From Diadophis punctatus similis (taxonomy: Eukaryota; Chordata; Lepidosauria; Squamata; Dipsadidae): DNA of 64,000 bases. A model generated the notes under the pieces. The model was given only the letters and a program-made list of their open reading frames with translations, did not search any database and was not told the origin of the DNA. The stretch lies in NCBI GenBank assembly GCA_023053685.1, contig JALIGW010000058.1, forward strand, positions 129,001-193,000, written 5' to 3'. Below are positions 32,738 to 45,299 of this stretch, piece after piece (the stretch's first letter is position 1; each line of letters opens with the position of its first letter). The position numbers and the translations under genes are program-made.

Positions 32738-33316
32738 CCTTCCCTGCAGGGCTGCTGCCTGCTGAGATGCCTTCGCTGTCTCTCTCTTTTAGGGTCACGT
32801 GCCCCAGAGACCATGGAGGGGCTTCTCTGGGAATCAAGGAAGGTGCATGGTGGGCAGCTCTGGGGAGACTCGCCATTGGGCGGGGTGGTCCTTTAGCCAA
32901 GCACAGGCTCCATCAGCTGTTTTGCAACTGAAACTCTCTTGTGGTTGAAGATTGCATCAAAGCGGTGGTTACGGCAGAGGCTCCTAGATCACCGGGGGGG
33001 GGGGATTCTGAGCCAAGGAGGCTCTCCTGCGGGGCATGTGTGCATGCGGCTGGCAGGCTGAGCCAGGAACCGGCAGGTTGGCAAATACCCAGCGCTGCCC
33101 CAACCCTTCCTGCCTGGCTCTTGCTCACTTTGTGGGCCAGATTGCTCCAGCGCTTCCCCGACTTTCCCAACTCTTGTGTCACGGTCACAGGGCACCCAAC
33201 GTGCAGTAAGACTGGGGTCCTTTGTCCCACTGCCAGAACCCCCAAGCTGCTCTTCCGTGGCTGGGAGAAGCAGTGTGGGTGCACCCAGCATGGAAAGCAA
33301 TAGCTAAGAGACTGTC

Positions 33317-33352
33317 GTCCCGTCCCGTCCCGTCCTGTCCCGTCCCCCACCG
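33317..33352. repeat. (CCCGT)n short array
   Basis: About seven CGTCC pentamers with one CTGTCC variant. Confidence 0.9.
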
Positions 33353-33786
33353 GCTTCTCCTTTGGGTCCAGGGCGGTGGAGGCGGTTCAGGCCAGCCACT
33401 CTGCAAACAGGCGGGGGGGGAGCGCTCTCTGCGAGGTGGCAAAGGCTGGACGGGTGGCCCAGAAACGCAGCTTCCTCGGAGGCTGCCAAAGGCATGGTGT
33501 GTGAGACTAGCAGCCCGAGGAGAGCCCTTGTCCTTCCCTCCCCTCAGCCACATTGCAGGGGGTGGGGGTTGATCCCCTTTCCCAGGCAGCCCTGACAAGC
33601 CAGGTGGCAGCTGGTGGACACGCAGGGCCTGACGGTGGTTTCCTCCCGGGCAAGAGAGCCACCGACCAAGGCGGGACCTTCTGCTGAGCCCCCACATTCC
33701 GTGGCTGTGCAAGCTGGAGGGGGGGGGCTGGGGAAGGGAGAGATGCCAGAAAGACTCACCCCTGGTCAATGGACCCCTGGTGTGTG

Positions 33787-33789
<3 letters not shown>

Positions 33790-33857
<68 letters not shown>
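33790..33857. repeat. (TG)n microsatellite, about 68 bp
   Basis: Pure TG units, in the opposite sense to the (CA)n tract 1.1 kb to the left. Confidence 0.98.
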
Positions 33858-33860
<3 letters not shown>

Positions 33861-33869
33861 AAAATATAT

Positions 33870-34950
33870 ATAGAGAGAGACGTATGGAATTAAGGACGTA
33901 TTTCAGGCTGAGAGGTGGGGGAGCCACCCCCAAATTGGGAGAGATGCCACTCGGGCACCTTTCCAGAGAAGCCATCCTCCGAGTGCTACCAGCCCAACAA
34001 GTTATGCCGCTGGCAAGAGCTTGTGGAAATTGTGATCCAAACGATCTCACCGCCTAACTCTGCCCTATGGGGCCCCAGAGTCAGACTTTCTCTGCATGGT
34101 GTTGTAATTGCGTGCGTGAATTCCTCACATATTTAGGCTACCTAAAAGCCATCATGGCTCCGGGCTGTTTCCAGCGCCTTGTAGCAGCGACTTGGTTGGC
34201 CGCCCACTGGGTGGCAAAGAAGCTGAGAGACATGTCCCGGAAGACCCAACGAAGGGGCTCAGGAGGCATTACAGGAAAGGATAGCCAGACGGAGGGGGCA
34301 GGAAAAGAAGCCCCCCTCCCCCAGCATCCACTCTGCCTGGAGGCTCAGCCTGGGCCTCCTGGCTCAGGAGGGGCTCCCTGATTCGGCTGCCTTGGTCCCC
34401 CTTGACGGCCAACTGAACGCCGACTGAACATGTTTCTGGGAGATTTTAGACCAGCAGAGGAGGGTTGGGCAGATCAGGCAATATGTGTGTGTGGTGGTGG
34501 TGGGGGGGAATGATGTCTCCCACTCTTGGAAATACGCCTCATTCAGCTATTTGCAAGCAGTGGCCCTTTCCCCATGACTAAGCAGAGGCTTCTGCGAGTG
34601 GAAAGAAAGGAAATGAATGACCCCAGAGAGACGGTGACCTGAGTGGGTGATGGTGGTGATGGTGGGGAACGGTACCTGCGCAGGTTTTGGGCCACCTCAG
34701 GGCCCCCTCTTAGAAAAGTGCTGGACTTCTGGTGGAGGGAAATGGAGAGCCACAAGTGAAGCCGACAGTCTCCCTTAGGGCATTCCCCCCCCCGCCCGAA
34801 TTCCACCTGGGATTCCCCCTGACCTTAGAAAATCCACACCTGAGCGCATGGAATCGTCCCTGGCAGAAGTAGAGCTGCGTTGAATCTCTCTCGCTTACAC
34901 CCAGCTCAGCTTCTGCTCTGCCAAACCTTCTCTTTGGAAGGTTTGGGCCA
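33870..34950. other. Intergenic, nothing recognised
   Basis: No gene or named repeat seen. Confidence 0.45.
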
Positions 34951-34956
34951 GGACTG

Positions 34957-35155
34957 GGAGTCCGTGTGGTGTTGCGGTCAAAGTGCTGACCTGGAAACCG
35001 GCAGGCCATCCATTCTAGTCCCACTTAGGTACTAAGCCAGCTGGGCGACCGTGGGCCAGTCACTCTCTCTCAGCCCTGGGCAGGAGGCAATGACCAACCA
35101 CTTTGGGAAAAACCTTGCCAAGAAGACTGCAGCGATTTGTCCAGGCAGTCACAGG
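34957..35155 (+). mobile_element. tRNA-derived SINE (Sauria/Squam-type)
   Basis: A tRNA-like head (TGGTGTTGCGGTCAAAGTGC as box A, TTCTAGTCCC near box B) is followed by GGGCGACCGTGGGCCAGTCA and CTCTCTCTCAGCCC, the body of the common squamate SINE. Confidence 0.75.
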
Positions 35156-35810
35156 GAATCGACACACAGACACTCACAAGCACACAGACCTGTAACAAAG
35201 GAGTCCATAACCGGCTAAAACGTTAAATGGATTTATTCACCCCCCAGAGAAAGCCAAATGATAAACTGACATTATATGGGGGGGGGGATTTTGGCTTGCT
35301 TGTGATCCCGGGGGCTGCAGAGGCACCGCTTGAGAAGATCTGCTGCCACAGCCCTGGGGCTGGAAGGGTCATGGTGCCAGGAACTGGGCAGGGGGCCTTT
35401 CCCAGATGCTCGGACTTCTTGGCCCCAGATTCAGAAGGGAGCCCTTGTGCACCACCTCGTCTGCCCCACACAGCGGCGGCAGCTGCCAGGGGGAGACCGG
35501 GATGCCCCTGGATCAGGCTGGCCGCGCCCTCTCTGGGAGCCCACTTGGCCCCTTCTGCCTCGAGGGCAGGTAAGACTGCCCGGAGCCTCCTCTGCCAAGG
35601 CAGGCCAGGGCAATCGGTGCAGCTGGCTGACTCACCCTCCCCGTTCCTCCTTGGCAAGTGACTCCCTACTTGCACCCTTTCTCAGCCTCTCACTCATCGG
35701 GGAGAAGAGCCGCCCGTGTCTCCCCTGCCCTCCTCTTGCATCAGGGCAAGACAGCCGGAGAACATTGCAGCACCACTGAGGTGACCCAGGAGCCTCACCC
35801 CCCTGGGCAG

Positions 35811-35862
35811 GAGGAGGGGGAGGGGGAGGGGGAGGAGGAGCTGCCGGTTCGCCCTATATAAG
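35811..35862 (+). promoter_or_regulatory. TGM3-like core promoter: purine tract and TATA box
   Basis: A GGGGGA/GGAGG purine run at 35811-35842 is followed by TATATAAG at 35855-35862, 87 bp before the ATG. Transcription should start near 35885-35890, leaving a 5' UTR of about 60 bp. Confidence 0.75.
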
Positions 35863-35948
35863 GTGGTTCCCAAATCCCTCCAGCTTTATCTGATCCCAGA
35901 ACATTGTCCAGAGACATCCTGAGAGCAGCTGGGAGAGCACCAGAGACC

Positions 35949-35955
35949 ATGGCTG
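35949..35955 (+). CDS. TGM3: TGM3-like exon 1 (coding part)
   Basis: ATG GCT G, then donor GTGAGT. The tiny coding exon 1 (Met-Ala) is normal for this family. Confidence 0.85.
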
Positions 35956-38900
35956 GTGAGTAGCGGGCAGGCTGAGCCGGGGTGGGGTGGGTGGGTGGGG
36001 ACACCACCAGAGCTCTTAGGATGCAAGGACTCCTTCCGGGGGAGCTCCAAGGACTGGAGGGCCCCTCACCCAGCAGACCCGATGCCAGGCTTGCCCAGCA
36101 CGCCTCCGGCCCCCTGCCCTTTCCCACCCGGGGTCCTGGGGGGCCTTTTCTATTGCCCCTGGAGTGCTGGCACAGAAGGGAGAGGAGCAGGTGGGGACAC
36201 TTTGGGGCGGCACAGCCCACCCTGGAAGGAAAGCAGAAAGGAGCTTGGGAGGCAGGCAGCAGAGCATGGCAGAGCGTGCGGTTTCAGCACCTACCTGTGT
36301 TCCCTGAGCTCTGCTCTGTGCAAGGGCTGCCAGCCAGCCTAAGCACTCAAAGGCAGAGAAGCTCAGCCCTGAAGGAAAGGAGCCCCAAGCCACCACTTCC
36401 TGCAGGACTTTGATCCGGGCCGGCTCTTTATAAGCGCACAATTGTGCCTACCGTTCCTGTCCTAATGTACCCCCATATATTCATACCTCTTTTACTCTTT
36501 ATTCATGCTTGTACTATTACATATATATTCAATCATGTTTTACTGTTTGTACTTTGCTTATAATCATATATGCTTGACAAATAAACAAATACAAATGTGC
36601 GGGGATGCATGCTCACCGAGCTGGGGAGAAGGGGACACCTGCAAAAGACCCACGATCGGAAGGGAGGGAGGGAGGCAGTGGCAGCAGGGCACAGCACCCT
36701 CAAGCATGCCAGTGCTTGCAGGATGGGTTGGGCTCAGCTCTCAAGACTGAGTCTCCCTCCTTCGGGGCGCCTTCCTGGCCTGGTCTAAGTCAAGAGGAGT
36801 CTGGAACTGTGGGGAAAAGGCTCCTGCCTCAGCAGGGCTTGGGGGGCCTTGGGGTCCTGTGGCCCTGCCGCCCCCTCCCCACTCAGATTCATTTCCAGCT
36901 TTTAGTGGGCGGGTCCAGAGGACCCTTAATGAGGGCCTGGAGGATTCTCCCGCCCTTAATGAGGGCTGGGGAATTGCGATCGATGGTGCTGGAGGGAGAC
37001 TGTGGGGCGTCCTAGGTTTGGCCCCCAGCATCAGGAGCAGCCAGTACAGAGGGAAGTGACAGACAAGTCCCGTCACCAGGTCCAGAGACTGCTGGTGTTT
37101 GTCTGTGGGTCTTCTCCTCCTCCTCCTCCTTCCCCCATCCTCCTCCTCCTGCCTGGGAAGGTGTTTCTCTTCCATGGCTGGCCCAATAATGCCCCGGGCT
37201 CCTGCGTGGCCCTTCTGGGCTCCTGCATTGCTGAGCACCATCCCTTCTCTAGGTTTGTTTTTTGGCCACTGCCTGCCTCTCTTCCGCCAGGATTTCTCCA
37301 CAACCATCCTGAGCATCAGCAAAACTCTAAAGGTGACCCAGATCAGATAGCCAGCAGTGCCCAGAGCAAGGTCCATGGGGCTCCTGCGACCCCATGGAAG
37401 GCTCGGGCAGCCAGGATCCTCAAGGTTCAACAAGTCCTCTGGCTGGGGTGCTGCAGCTTCCTGTGCAAAACTCTCAGAAGGGACCAAAGCAGTGGCTAGC
37501 TCAACCCCCAGTTGACCCCCCCCAGTCCTATCGGTGGCCCCTCGGGGAAGGGGGAGGGGGCGCCGCTCTTGCTCCCTGAAGGAGCAGCGGCAGTCCCGGC
37601 CATCCCTCTCCTCTTTGACAGCACCAAGCAACATCGACTGGAGGCAGAGCGAGAACGCCCGCGAGCACCGCACCAACTCCTATCCTGGCAATGAGCTGGT
37701 GGTGCGGCGGGGCCAGAGCATCGTCATCACGCTGATGTCGCCTGCAGCCGCCACCGGCGTCACCTTCACCGTGGACAGAGGTAGGTAGGGAGTCTCCTCT
37801 TTTCCCGGCTCTGCCTAGAGACGCGCTTCGCCCTCGATGTCCCCCCCCCCCTCACCAGGCCGACGGGGTCCCCCGGAGAGTGCCTGCCCAGCCAGGCGAG
37901 TCCCTCTCAGGCTCTGCGGGGCACCCGGACACCCGCGCCTGGCCCCTCCGGACACCCGCGCCCGGCCCCTCCGCAGCACCCACCCACCCCCCGCCGCCGC
38001 CGCCGCCGCCGCCGCCGCCTTCTGCGGGATCCGCGCTCCCCGGCCTAGAGCCGGATGCAGCAGCAGCTGCCGCCACAAGGGGGAGCCCACCCCTATGCCT
38101 CCCCTGAGCGGTGGCCGCTTTCCCTCCCAGGCTCGACCGCTGCCCTGCAGGCCAAGACCCGCGTGGACTTTGGGGTCTCCAGCGCCCCCATCAGAGGCTC
38201 CTGGAGCGCGGTGCAGACCTCCGGCTCGTCGGCCTTCTCCATCACCAGCCCAGCGAACGCCGCCATCGGGCGCTACCGGCTGGGCATCAAGAGCGGCTCC
38301 AGCGTCTCTGTCCTGGGCACTTTCGTGCTGCTGTTCAACCCTTGGCTGCCAGGTACCCACGCAGCCTGGCAAGGGGCAGAGAGGGCACAGCTCAAAGCTC
38401 TGCCAGCCTGGGGGCCTGGGCACGGGGCAGCCTCTACAGCAAAGATGGAAAATTATCCTGCACCCTTTTATCCCTTCCCACTTTAAAAGAGAAGGGGGGC
38501 TGCCCCCTCAGTCTCCTGGGGGCCTCGGGCACCCCCTGAGTGCCCAAGTCTTGCCTCTCAATCAACGGGGCAGTTCTCGATGCTTTGGGGCAGGGTTTGA
38601 CCATGGGGTGCCATCCGAAGAGTCCACAGCAGCCACCTGCTCCCTGGGGGAGAAAGCCCCCCCCAGTCACTATTGTCTGCCTGACGCTTGGTTTTCAGAG
38701 GATGAAGTGTTTATGCCAGACAACGCGCATCGTCAGGAATATGTCCTCTCGGAGTTTGGGGTTCTCTTTGCGGGGAGCGCGAACCGCATCTCTCAGTTCG
38801 GGTGGAACTATGGCCAGGTAAAGAGAAAGGATGCGTCATTCGGCTGTAAATTCACACGGGATCCTGGAATCCTTTCCTGAATGGTGCCACTCGATTATTT

Positions 38901-41900
38901 CCCCTGGCTTGGTTGGTCAACCCTTCTGCACTGGCAGCCCTCCCCACAGACTCTCCTGGTGCCCCCCAGTCTTGGGCTGGAGGGAATCTTGCAGCAGCTG
39001 AGAAGCACTGTGGAAAACCAGGCCTCCTTCTTATCTCCCCCCCCCCCACTAGGAAGAAAGGACACCCCCCCCCCAGCCACCCAGAAGGGCCCTCCCTACA
39101 CCACCCCAAGATCTCTATTCAGGGAGCTGGCAGGGGGAAGAGAGGAATTTCTGACAAGATGCCCCCCCCGCCAAAAGGCAGGCCGAACTGAAATGAGAAT
39201 CCTGCCCATCAAAGCCAGGCCCTCAGAAGACTGGAACTCCTTCCTGGTGGCACCTGAAGGTGGTTCCAGGTGACCTTCCCCACCTCAGGAATCAGCCAGT
39301 GGCACCCAAGCTGCCACAGCCACTGTTGCCACTAATTGTGTGTGTGTGTTTGTATGGGGGGGGGATTGCCGGCCTGATACCTCCTCTGCCAACAGTTCCA
39401 AGGCGAGATCCTGGACATTTGCCTCTTCATTCTGGACCGGAGCTTAAGCCACCGCAAGGATCCCACGGCTGATCTGCGTCGCCGGAATGACCCCAAATAC
39501 ATTGGACGGGTGCTCAGCGCCATGGTATGAATATGCTCGCATCCAGCCAAGATCGTAAGAAAGCCCCTTCAGCTCTCCCCTCCCCTGTAGCCCAAGGGAC
39601 GGGGCCAAAACGATGCCTCCTTTTGGAGGTGAGGGGCAAACTGACTGCTTTGCAGAGCCCCCACCCCATCCTCTCCCTCCCCCATCTCCCAATTTCTCCA
39701 GCTGGGATTTTAGCAGAATACCATGAGTATGTTGTGCCAACTTAAGATATCCTTTCCCCACAAAGCGAAGGAAACATTTGACCCGCAGGGCCTCTGGCAG
39801 TACCATTCAAAGCTGTCGGCTGGCATCTTCACATGCTGAATTGGGGATGACCCCGCTGGATGCCAAGATCCCTTCCAGCTCAGATCCCATTTTCAGATCC
39901 AGGGGACCTTGCTTGGTATTGCAACTCCTCCCCCCTCTATTTACCACTCTGAAAACAGGCCCTCTGCAAACCCAGCCACACCACTGCTTAGCCAGCGGCT
40001 TGGAGCCACGTATTGAGGACCTGCTTGCTGTGGGCTTCCTTGGAGTGCGCTTGGATGGCCACATTGGGACCAAACGGCTGAATTCTGAATCTGCCCCCTG
40101 AAGACATCCCCTTAGGGGAGTCCAGAGAGGAGGAAGTCAGCCTTCCGGTGTCTCTCACACTCCCTTGGGGGGGGGGCTCCTTTGAGCCCCCCCGCCTTCG
40201 TCTCCAGCCCCCAATGCCGGCCAAGGGAGGCTGAAAAGTCCCAGGTGGACCTTCGAGTTTCAGGTCGTTCTGGTGGATCACCTGTCAGGTTTCCACTGTG
40301 GGAGTCCCACCCTGGTTGTATCAGAAAAGAGCTTGTTTCCCTGTTTATTCAATTGGTACGGCTGCCCATCAGAAGTTAATGACTTTGGGTAGCAATGAAT
40401 GTTTGAGAAATATAGGAAAAGCAGAAAGACATCCCCCCCACACACACAAAGACCTTGCACATAAAATAGCAGCTGGGTAAAAACAGATCCATCTGTAACC
40501 ATCAAACTAGCCAATGGAAGGGGTCAACCCCCTCCTGACCCCCAGGCCCGGTGTCCAGGCCTTAAAGGACCAGAGCTTTGAAGCCTGGTGGAAGACCAGC
40601 AAGATTAGGGCAAATCTCATCTCGGGGAGGATGACACCTCGCTTTGGATAGCAAGATGGCAGCGTGTAAATGTAATTAATGAATGAAATAAATATCCAGA
40701 GCCCTGCCAGATGACGCCCCTTGACAGGCAGAACCTGGGGCATGCCTCTTCTGCCGGACCTCACGGGTGATGGGACGTGGCTGGGCAGAGACAGTCCTGG
40801 CCCCGTGCCATGAAGGGCAGCCCGGAGCTGCGCCAGGAGGCAGACAGGCCACCCATGCAGCTGGTAGGGCGGAGCGGCTTTCCCACAGCAGCTTCTCTTG
40901 GTTCCCCCCCCCCCCAGGTGAACAGCAACGATGACAATGGCGTCCTGCAAGGAAACTGGAGTGGGAATTACGCCGGGGGGGAAAGCCCCAGCAGCTGGAC
41001 AGGCAGCGTGGATATCTTGCGCAAATGGAAGAGCTCTGGCTTCAGGCCCGTCCGCTATGGGCAGTGCTGGGTCTTTGCGGGGGTGCTGAACACAGGTAGG
41101 CCTCCTGAGAAGTGGGGAGACTCGGGGAGACTCCCCTGGAAGATGCTGGATCTGAGGAGGCATAAAGGCCACGTGTGCTGCCCTCAGACCCAGGGTGGTC
41201 TGGAAGGGCTGACTCAGAGGGGGACCCCTCTGGCCTGCCTCGGGGGAGGGGGCGGGCAGTGGAGCCTTTCCCTGCTAGATGTCCAAGTGGGGGAGCTCGG
41301 ATGGAGGAAGAAAGAGCTACTGGTTCCACCTCTCTGGTTCCCCACATCCTTCGGGATGTGCGGCTGGTGGGCCTTGCTGTGGAAAACCTTTTAACTCCCG
41401 TTCTGACCCGTCTCGTGGAGAGAAGGTGCAAAACGGAAGCCAGGTAGGGCCTCCCCTGGCCTGGCCTGACCTAGCCTAGCCTGACGGAAGAAGGGCAGAG
41501 GAGATGGGCAGGAAGCCACGTCCAGAGAGGGCATGAAGCGGAGCTGCGGAAGGAATGGGGGAAGGCTGCCTCCAGCCAGCCACGAGGGGGCCCTGTTCAC
41601 TTCTGATGCCCAGACGGGGGGCAGCGATGGGTGAACAATGGGAATATTTATTTATTTATTTATTATTTGGTTCTTCTATGCCGCCCTACTCCCGAGGGAC
41701 TCAGGGCGGCGTACAACATTGTGCAAGAACACTGAACAATAAACACAATTAAAACAATTTTAAAAGATTAAAAAAGTTAAAAGAAATATTCACCAACATA
41801 CATACAGGGGGAGAGCTCAGATGGAACTAGTCTCAGCCCCCTGCCTGCAGGAAGAGCCATGTCTTGACGGCTTTTCGGAAGGCCAGCAGGGTGGGGATAG

Positions 41901-44900
41901 TTCGGATCTCTGGGGGAAGTTGGTTCCAGAGCATGGGGCCCCCCACAGAGAAGGCCCTTCCCCTAGGGCCCGCCAGCCGTCATTGTTTGGCTGACGGGAC
42001 CTGGAGGAGACCCGCTCTGTGGACCCTAACCGGTCGAAGGGAAGTGTGAGGCAGAATGCGGTCCCAAAGGTAACCTGGTCCTAAGCCATGTAGGGCTTTA
42101 AAGATGATGATCAACACCTTGAATTGTACCCGGAGACCGATGGGCAGCCAATGCAGCTGGCGGAGTATAGGTGTAACGTGGGTATACCTTGATACACCCA
42201 CCACAACACGCGCAACCCCATTTTGCACCAACTGAAGTCTCTGAATATTCTTCAAGGGTAGCCCCATTTAGAGCACATTGCAGTAGTCCAATAGTGGGCC
42301 GTTGTTCCTCTCCTGCCCCCGGAGCCAAACCCTTTAGCTCTTGCCAGCCTATCCGCAGGCACCTCGGGAGCCCTGAAAGGTGGAAGCTGAGAGGCTGTAG
42401 CAAGGAGCCCGTCCTACGTCCAGCCTCTGCTCCATGGCAAGGAGGCCCTGGCGCCCAGCTCGGCCTCTGCAGAGGCTGCCCGGGAGGCGTGCCTGCTGTG
42501 GAGACAGTCTCCATCTTGTCTCCCTCTGCCCGCAGTCCTGCGATGCCTGGGAATCCCCAGCCGAACCATCTCCAACTTCAACTCTGCCCACGACACGGAC
42601 ATGAGCCTGACGGTGGACGTCTATTACGATGCTCAGGGGAACCCTCTGAACATCGCCTCTGACAGCGTCTGGTAAACTCCCACCCCGCCCCGCCCTCTGC
42701 GCTCCCCCCCTCTTGTTTCTAGGCTCCAGGTGGGCACAGCTGGCAGGGGAGACACCCTCTCGGCCCCATCTGCCAGCTGCCCACCTCCTCCCACGGCTTC
42801 GTTCCCACCTTGGGGGCAGCGCTGGCAACGGTTGGCAACCTGCTTTCCAGGAGTGGGGCAGGCACAGGGAGGCAAGCCCTTTCATTGAACAAAGCAAGGG
42901 TACATCTGGCAGTAAGCCGAGGTACCGTGACATGGCAGTGGTCTGTGTTGCGTGAAGGCCACGCTTTCTGTCAATGGTGGGAAAGAGGCAAGGCACCCAC
43001 TTCAGAAAGAACGGCCACTAGGTGGCAGTAAAAGGAGAGGCGAGGAGAGGAAGAGAGAGAGAGGGAGACCTCCCCCTCCCCTCCTCCAAGGTCATCCTTT
43101 GCCCAGGGCTCTTGTGTACTCTGTGTGGAAACAACCTGGACATGCCACACACCCCTTTTCCTCACTTCTCCGCCCCCCCTCCACCAGCCCTGCCCCCTAC
43201 AAACTTCCTTTTGTCCTGTTTTCTGCACCCGGTGGGCACCTGGCAAAGAAAGCTCCGGTTAGGGGCTGGTAGTCTCTGTTGGGGGAGGAAGCCCATCCTG
43301 CCCCTCTGGAGAAATGGGGCAGGAGGGTGGAGGGTGGCCGTCTGCGCTCTCTGATCTCTCCCGCTCGCTGGCAGGAACTTCCATGTGTGGAACGAAGCCT
43401 GGTGTGCCCGATCTGACCTTGGGGCCACCTACAACGGCTGGCAAATCGTGGATGCCACCCCACAGGAGAGGAGCTCAGGTACGAGGGGGGTGGGCTTCGG
43501 CTGGGAGAATTGCCCCGTCTGGGTCTCCCTTGCAGGGCGGGGTCACCAGCAAGGAATCCTCGAATCCAAGGGCAGGAAGGGACCTCGGAGGTCTTCTAGT
43601 CCAACCCCTCGCTCAAGGTAGCAGCAAGGGGAGACAGCGGCAGGTTAACAGAGGGGATGCCTAGGTGGGAGCAGCACTCACTTTCCCCCCCCCCCAGACC
43701 TTGAAATGTCCTAGGAAGAGGGCTTGGGGTAGCAGGTCCGGCCAAGGGGGAATGGGCAACGGGTCAGTCTGTGGGACTCCCCCACTGGTTTTCTAGGCTC
43801 CCCAAATAACCAGCCAACCTGCCATGGCACTAAGTTCTCCTTAGTTGTTGGGAGGGGGGGGGGAAATCCCCTAAGCCCTTTTTTCTGTAATCTTTTTGTA
43901 CTTTCTGACTCTGTAAAGTGGCATAAACCTTCCTTTGGTGGTGATCCTGCCTCCTGATGGGCAGAAGGTACCATCCCGGCTATAGGCAGAACAGACATTT
44001 ATGTTATTATTCATTAGTTCTGTTTAGATGACTGCTTATCTCCCCCCTGGAGACGCTGCACAGCTAACAACTTTTAAAATGCTTGAATTCAAAGGAGCTC
44101 AGTACATAGCCGAACCAAAGCAAACCTCAGCTAATGGGCCGAGGCTTCCTGCAAAGCCAGAACTGAGCAGGATGCTTTTATGAAAGGTTAAGAACTGAGT
44201 GGCCGCAGGGAATCATTCATTCCCAGATGCCATATTCGCATTCCTGTAAGGAGAGGCTACTCCCTGACCAAGCCACCTAAGCGAGTAGCCGGCAGTGCCA
44301 CCCACTGGAGTTGCCGTAGGGTTTCCTGCTGCCCGGCTCCTGAGGGCACCAGAGTTCACCAGGCGCTCTGCACCCAGCTCCACTGTGGGTGTCCCTCCCT
44401 CCCTCCCTCCCTCCCTCCCTCCCCCTAACCCTAATCGCCTCCTTCCCCAGGCATCTTCCAGTGCGGCCCAGCTTCTCTGACGGCCATCAAGGAGGGAGAC
44501 GTCGACTTGGTGTATGACTGCCCATTTGTCTTCGGAGAGGTCAACGCTGACCGTGTCACCTGGCTCTATGATACCAGCACTGGAGAAAAAAAACTGATTT
44601 ACTCAGAGACCAAATCCATCGGCCAGAACACCAGCACAAAAGCTCTGGGCAGCTACGCCCGCCAGGACGTCACAGGCGATTATAAATACCCAGAAGGTAA
44701 GGCCGATGAAGCGGGCGCCTTCATTCCACCTTCGCATAAATTGGGGGCTGAATCTGGGGGACCAAAGGCTGCGTGGTTAATGCCGGGCATAGACGTCACA
44801 CCTACTGCGATCTATTCGTTTATTTATTACATTTATATGCTGCACCCCTCATTGACGAGGCAACTCCAGGTGGCTTACACGGGGTAATTAATAAAGAGTT

Positions 44901-45267
44901 GAGTAATTAAAAGGGTGATTAATGTTCTTGGTGAGTCACCAAATCTTTGCATTGTGGATTTTGCCACTGAAGCTGACGAAGGGCCAAAGGCCAAGCCGAA
45001 ACCGAGCCAGTGGCGGCAGAAGCAGCCACAGAGCGAAACCCTCCCGGTCACGCTGGCTCCTGCTCCCGAGAAGCTGGCCAGAGCTGCCAGGGCAGGAGGG
45101 CCTCCTTAGGCAGCGGCAGAAGCCAGAGGCGCCTTATCCCACCGGGGAACAAGTGATCCTCAGCCCCCTTTCCTCCCATGGCCCAGATGGGCAGCTGGGT
45201 GGCTCAGACCCCCAGAAATCGAGGCCTCTTGGCACAACGCGGCCTCTCCTGGCACACACACGCACAC

Positions 45268-45299
<32 letters not shown>

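Noticed and set aside
36741..37676. 311-codon minus-strand frame inside the TGM3-like gene
   Set aside because: Lies antisense across intron 1 and exon 2 in GC-rich DNA and has no recognisable domain.
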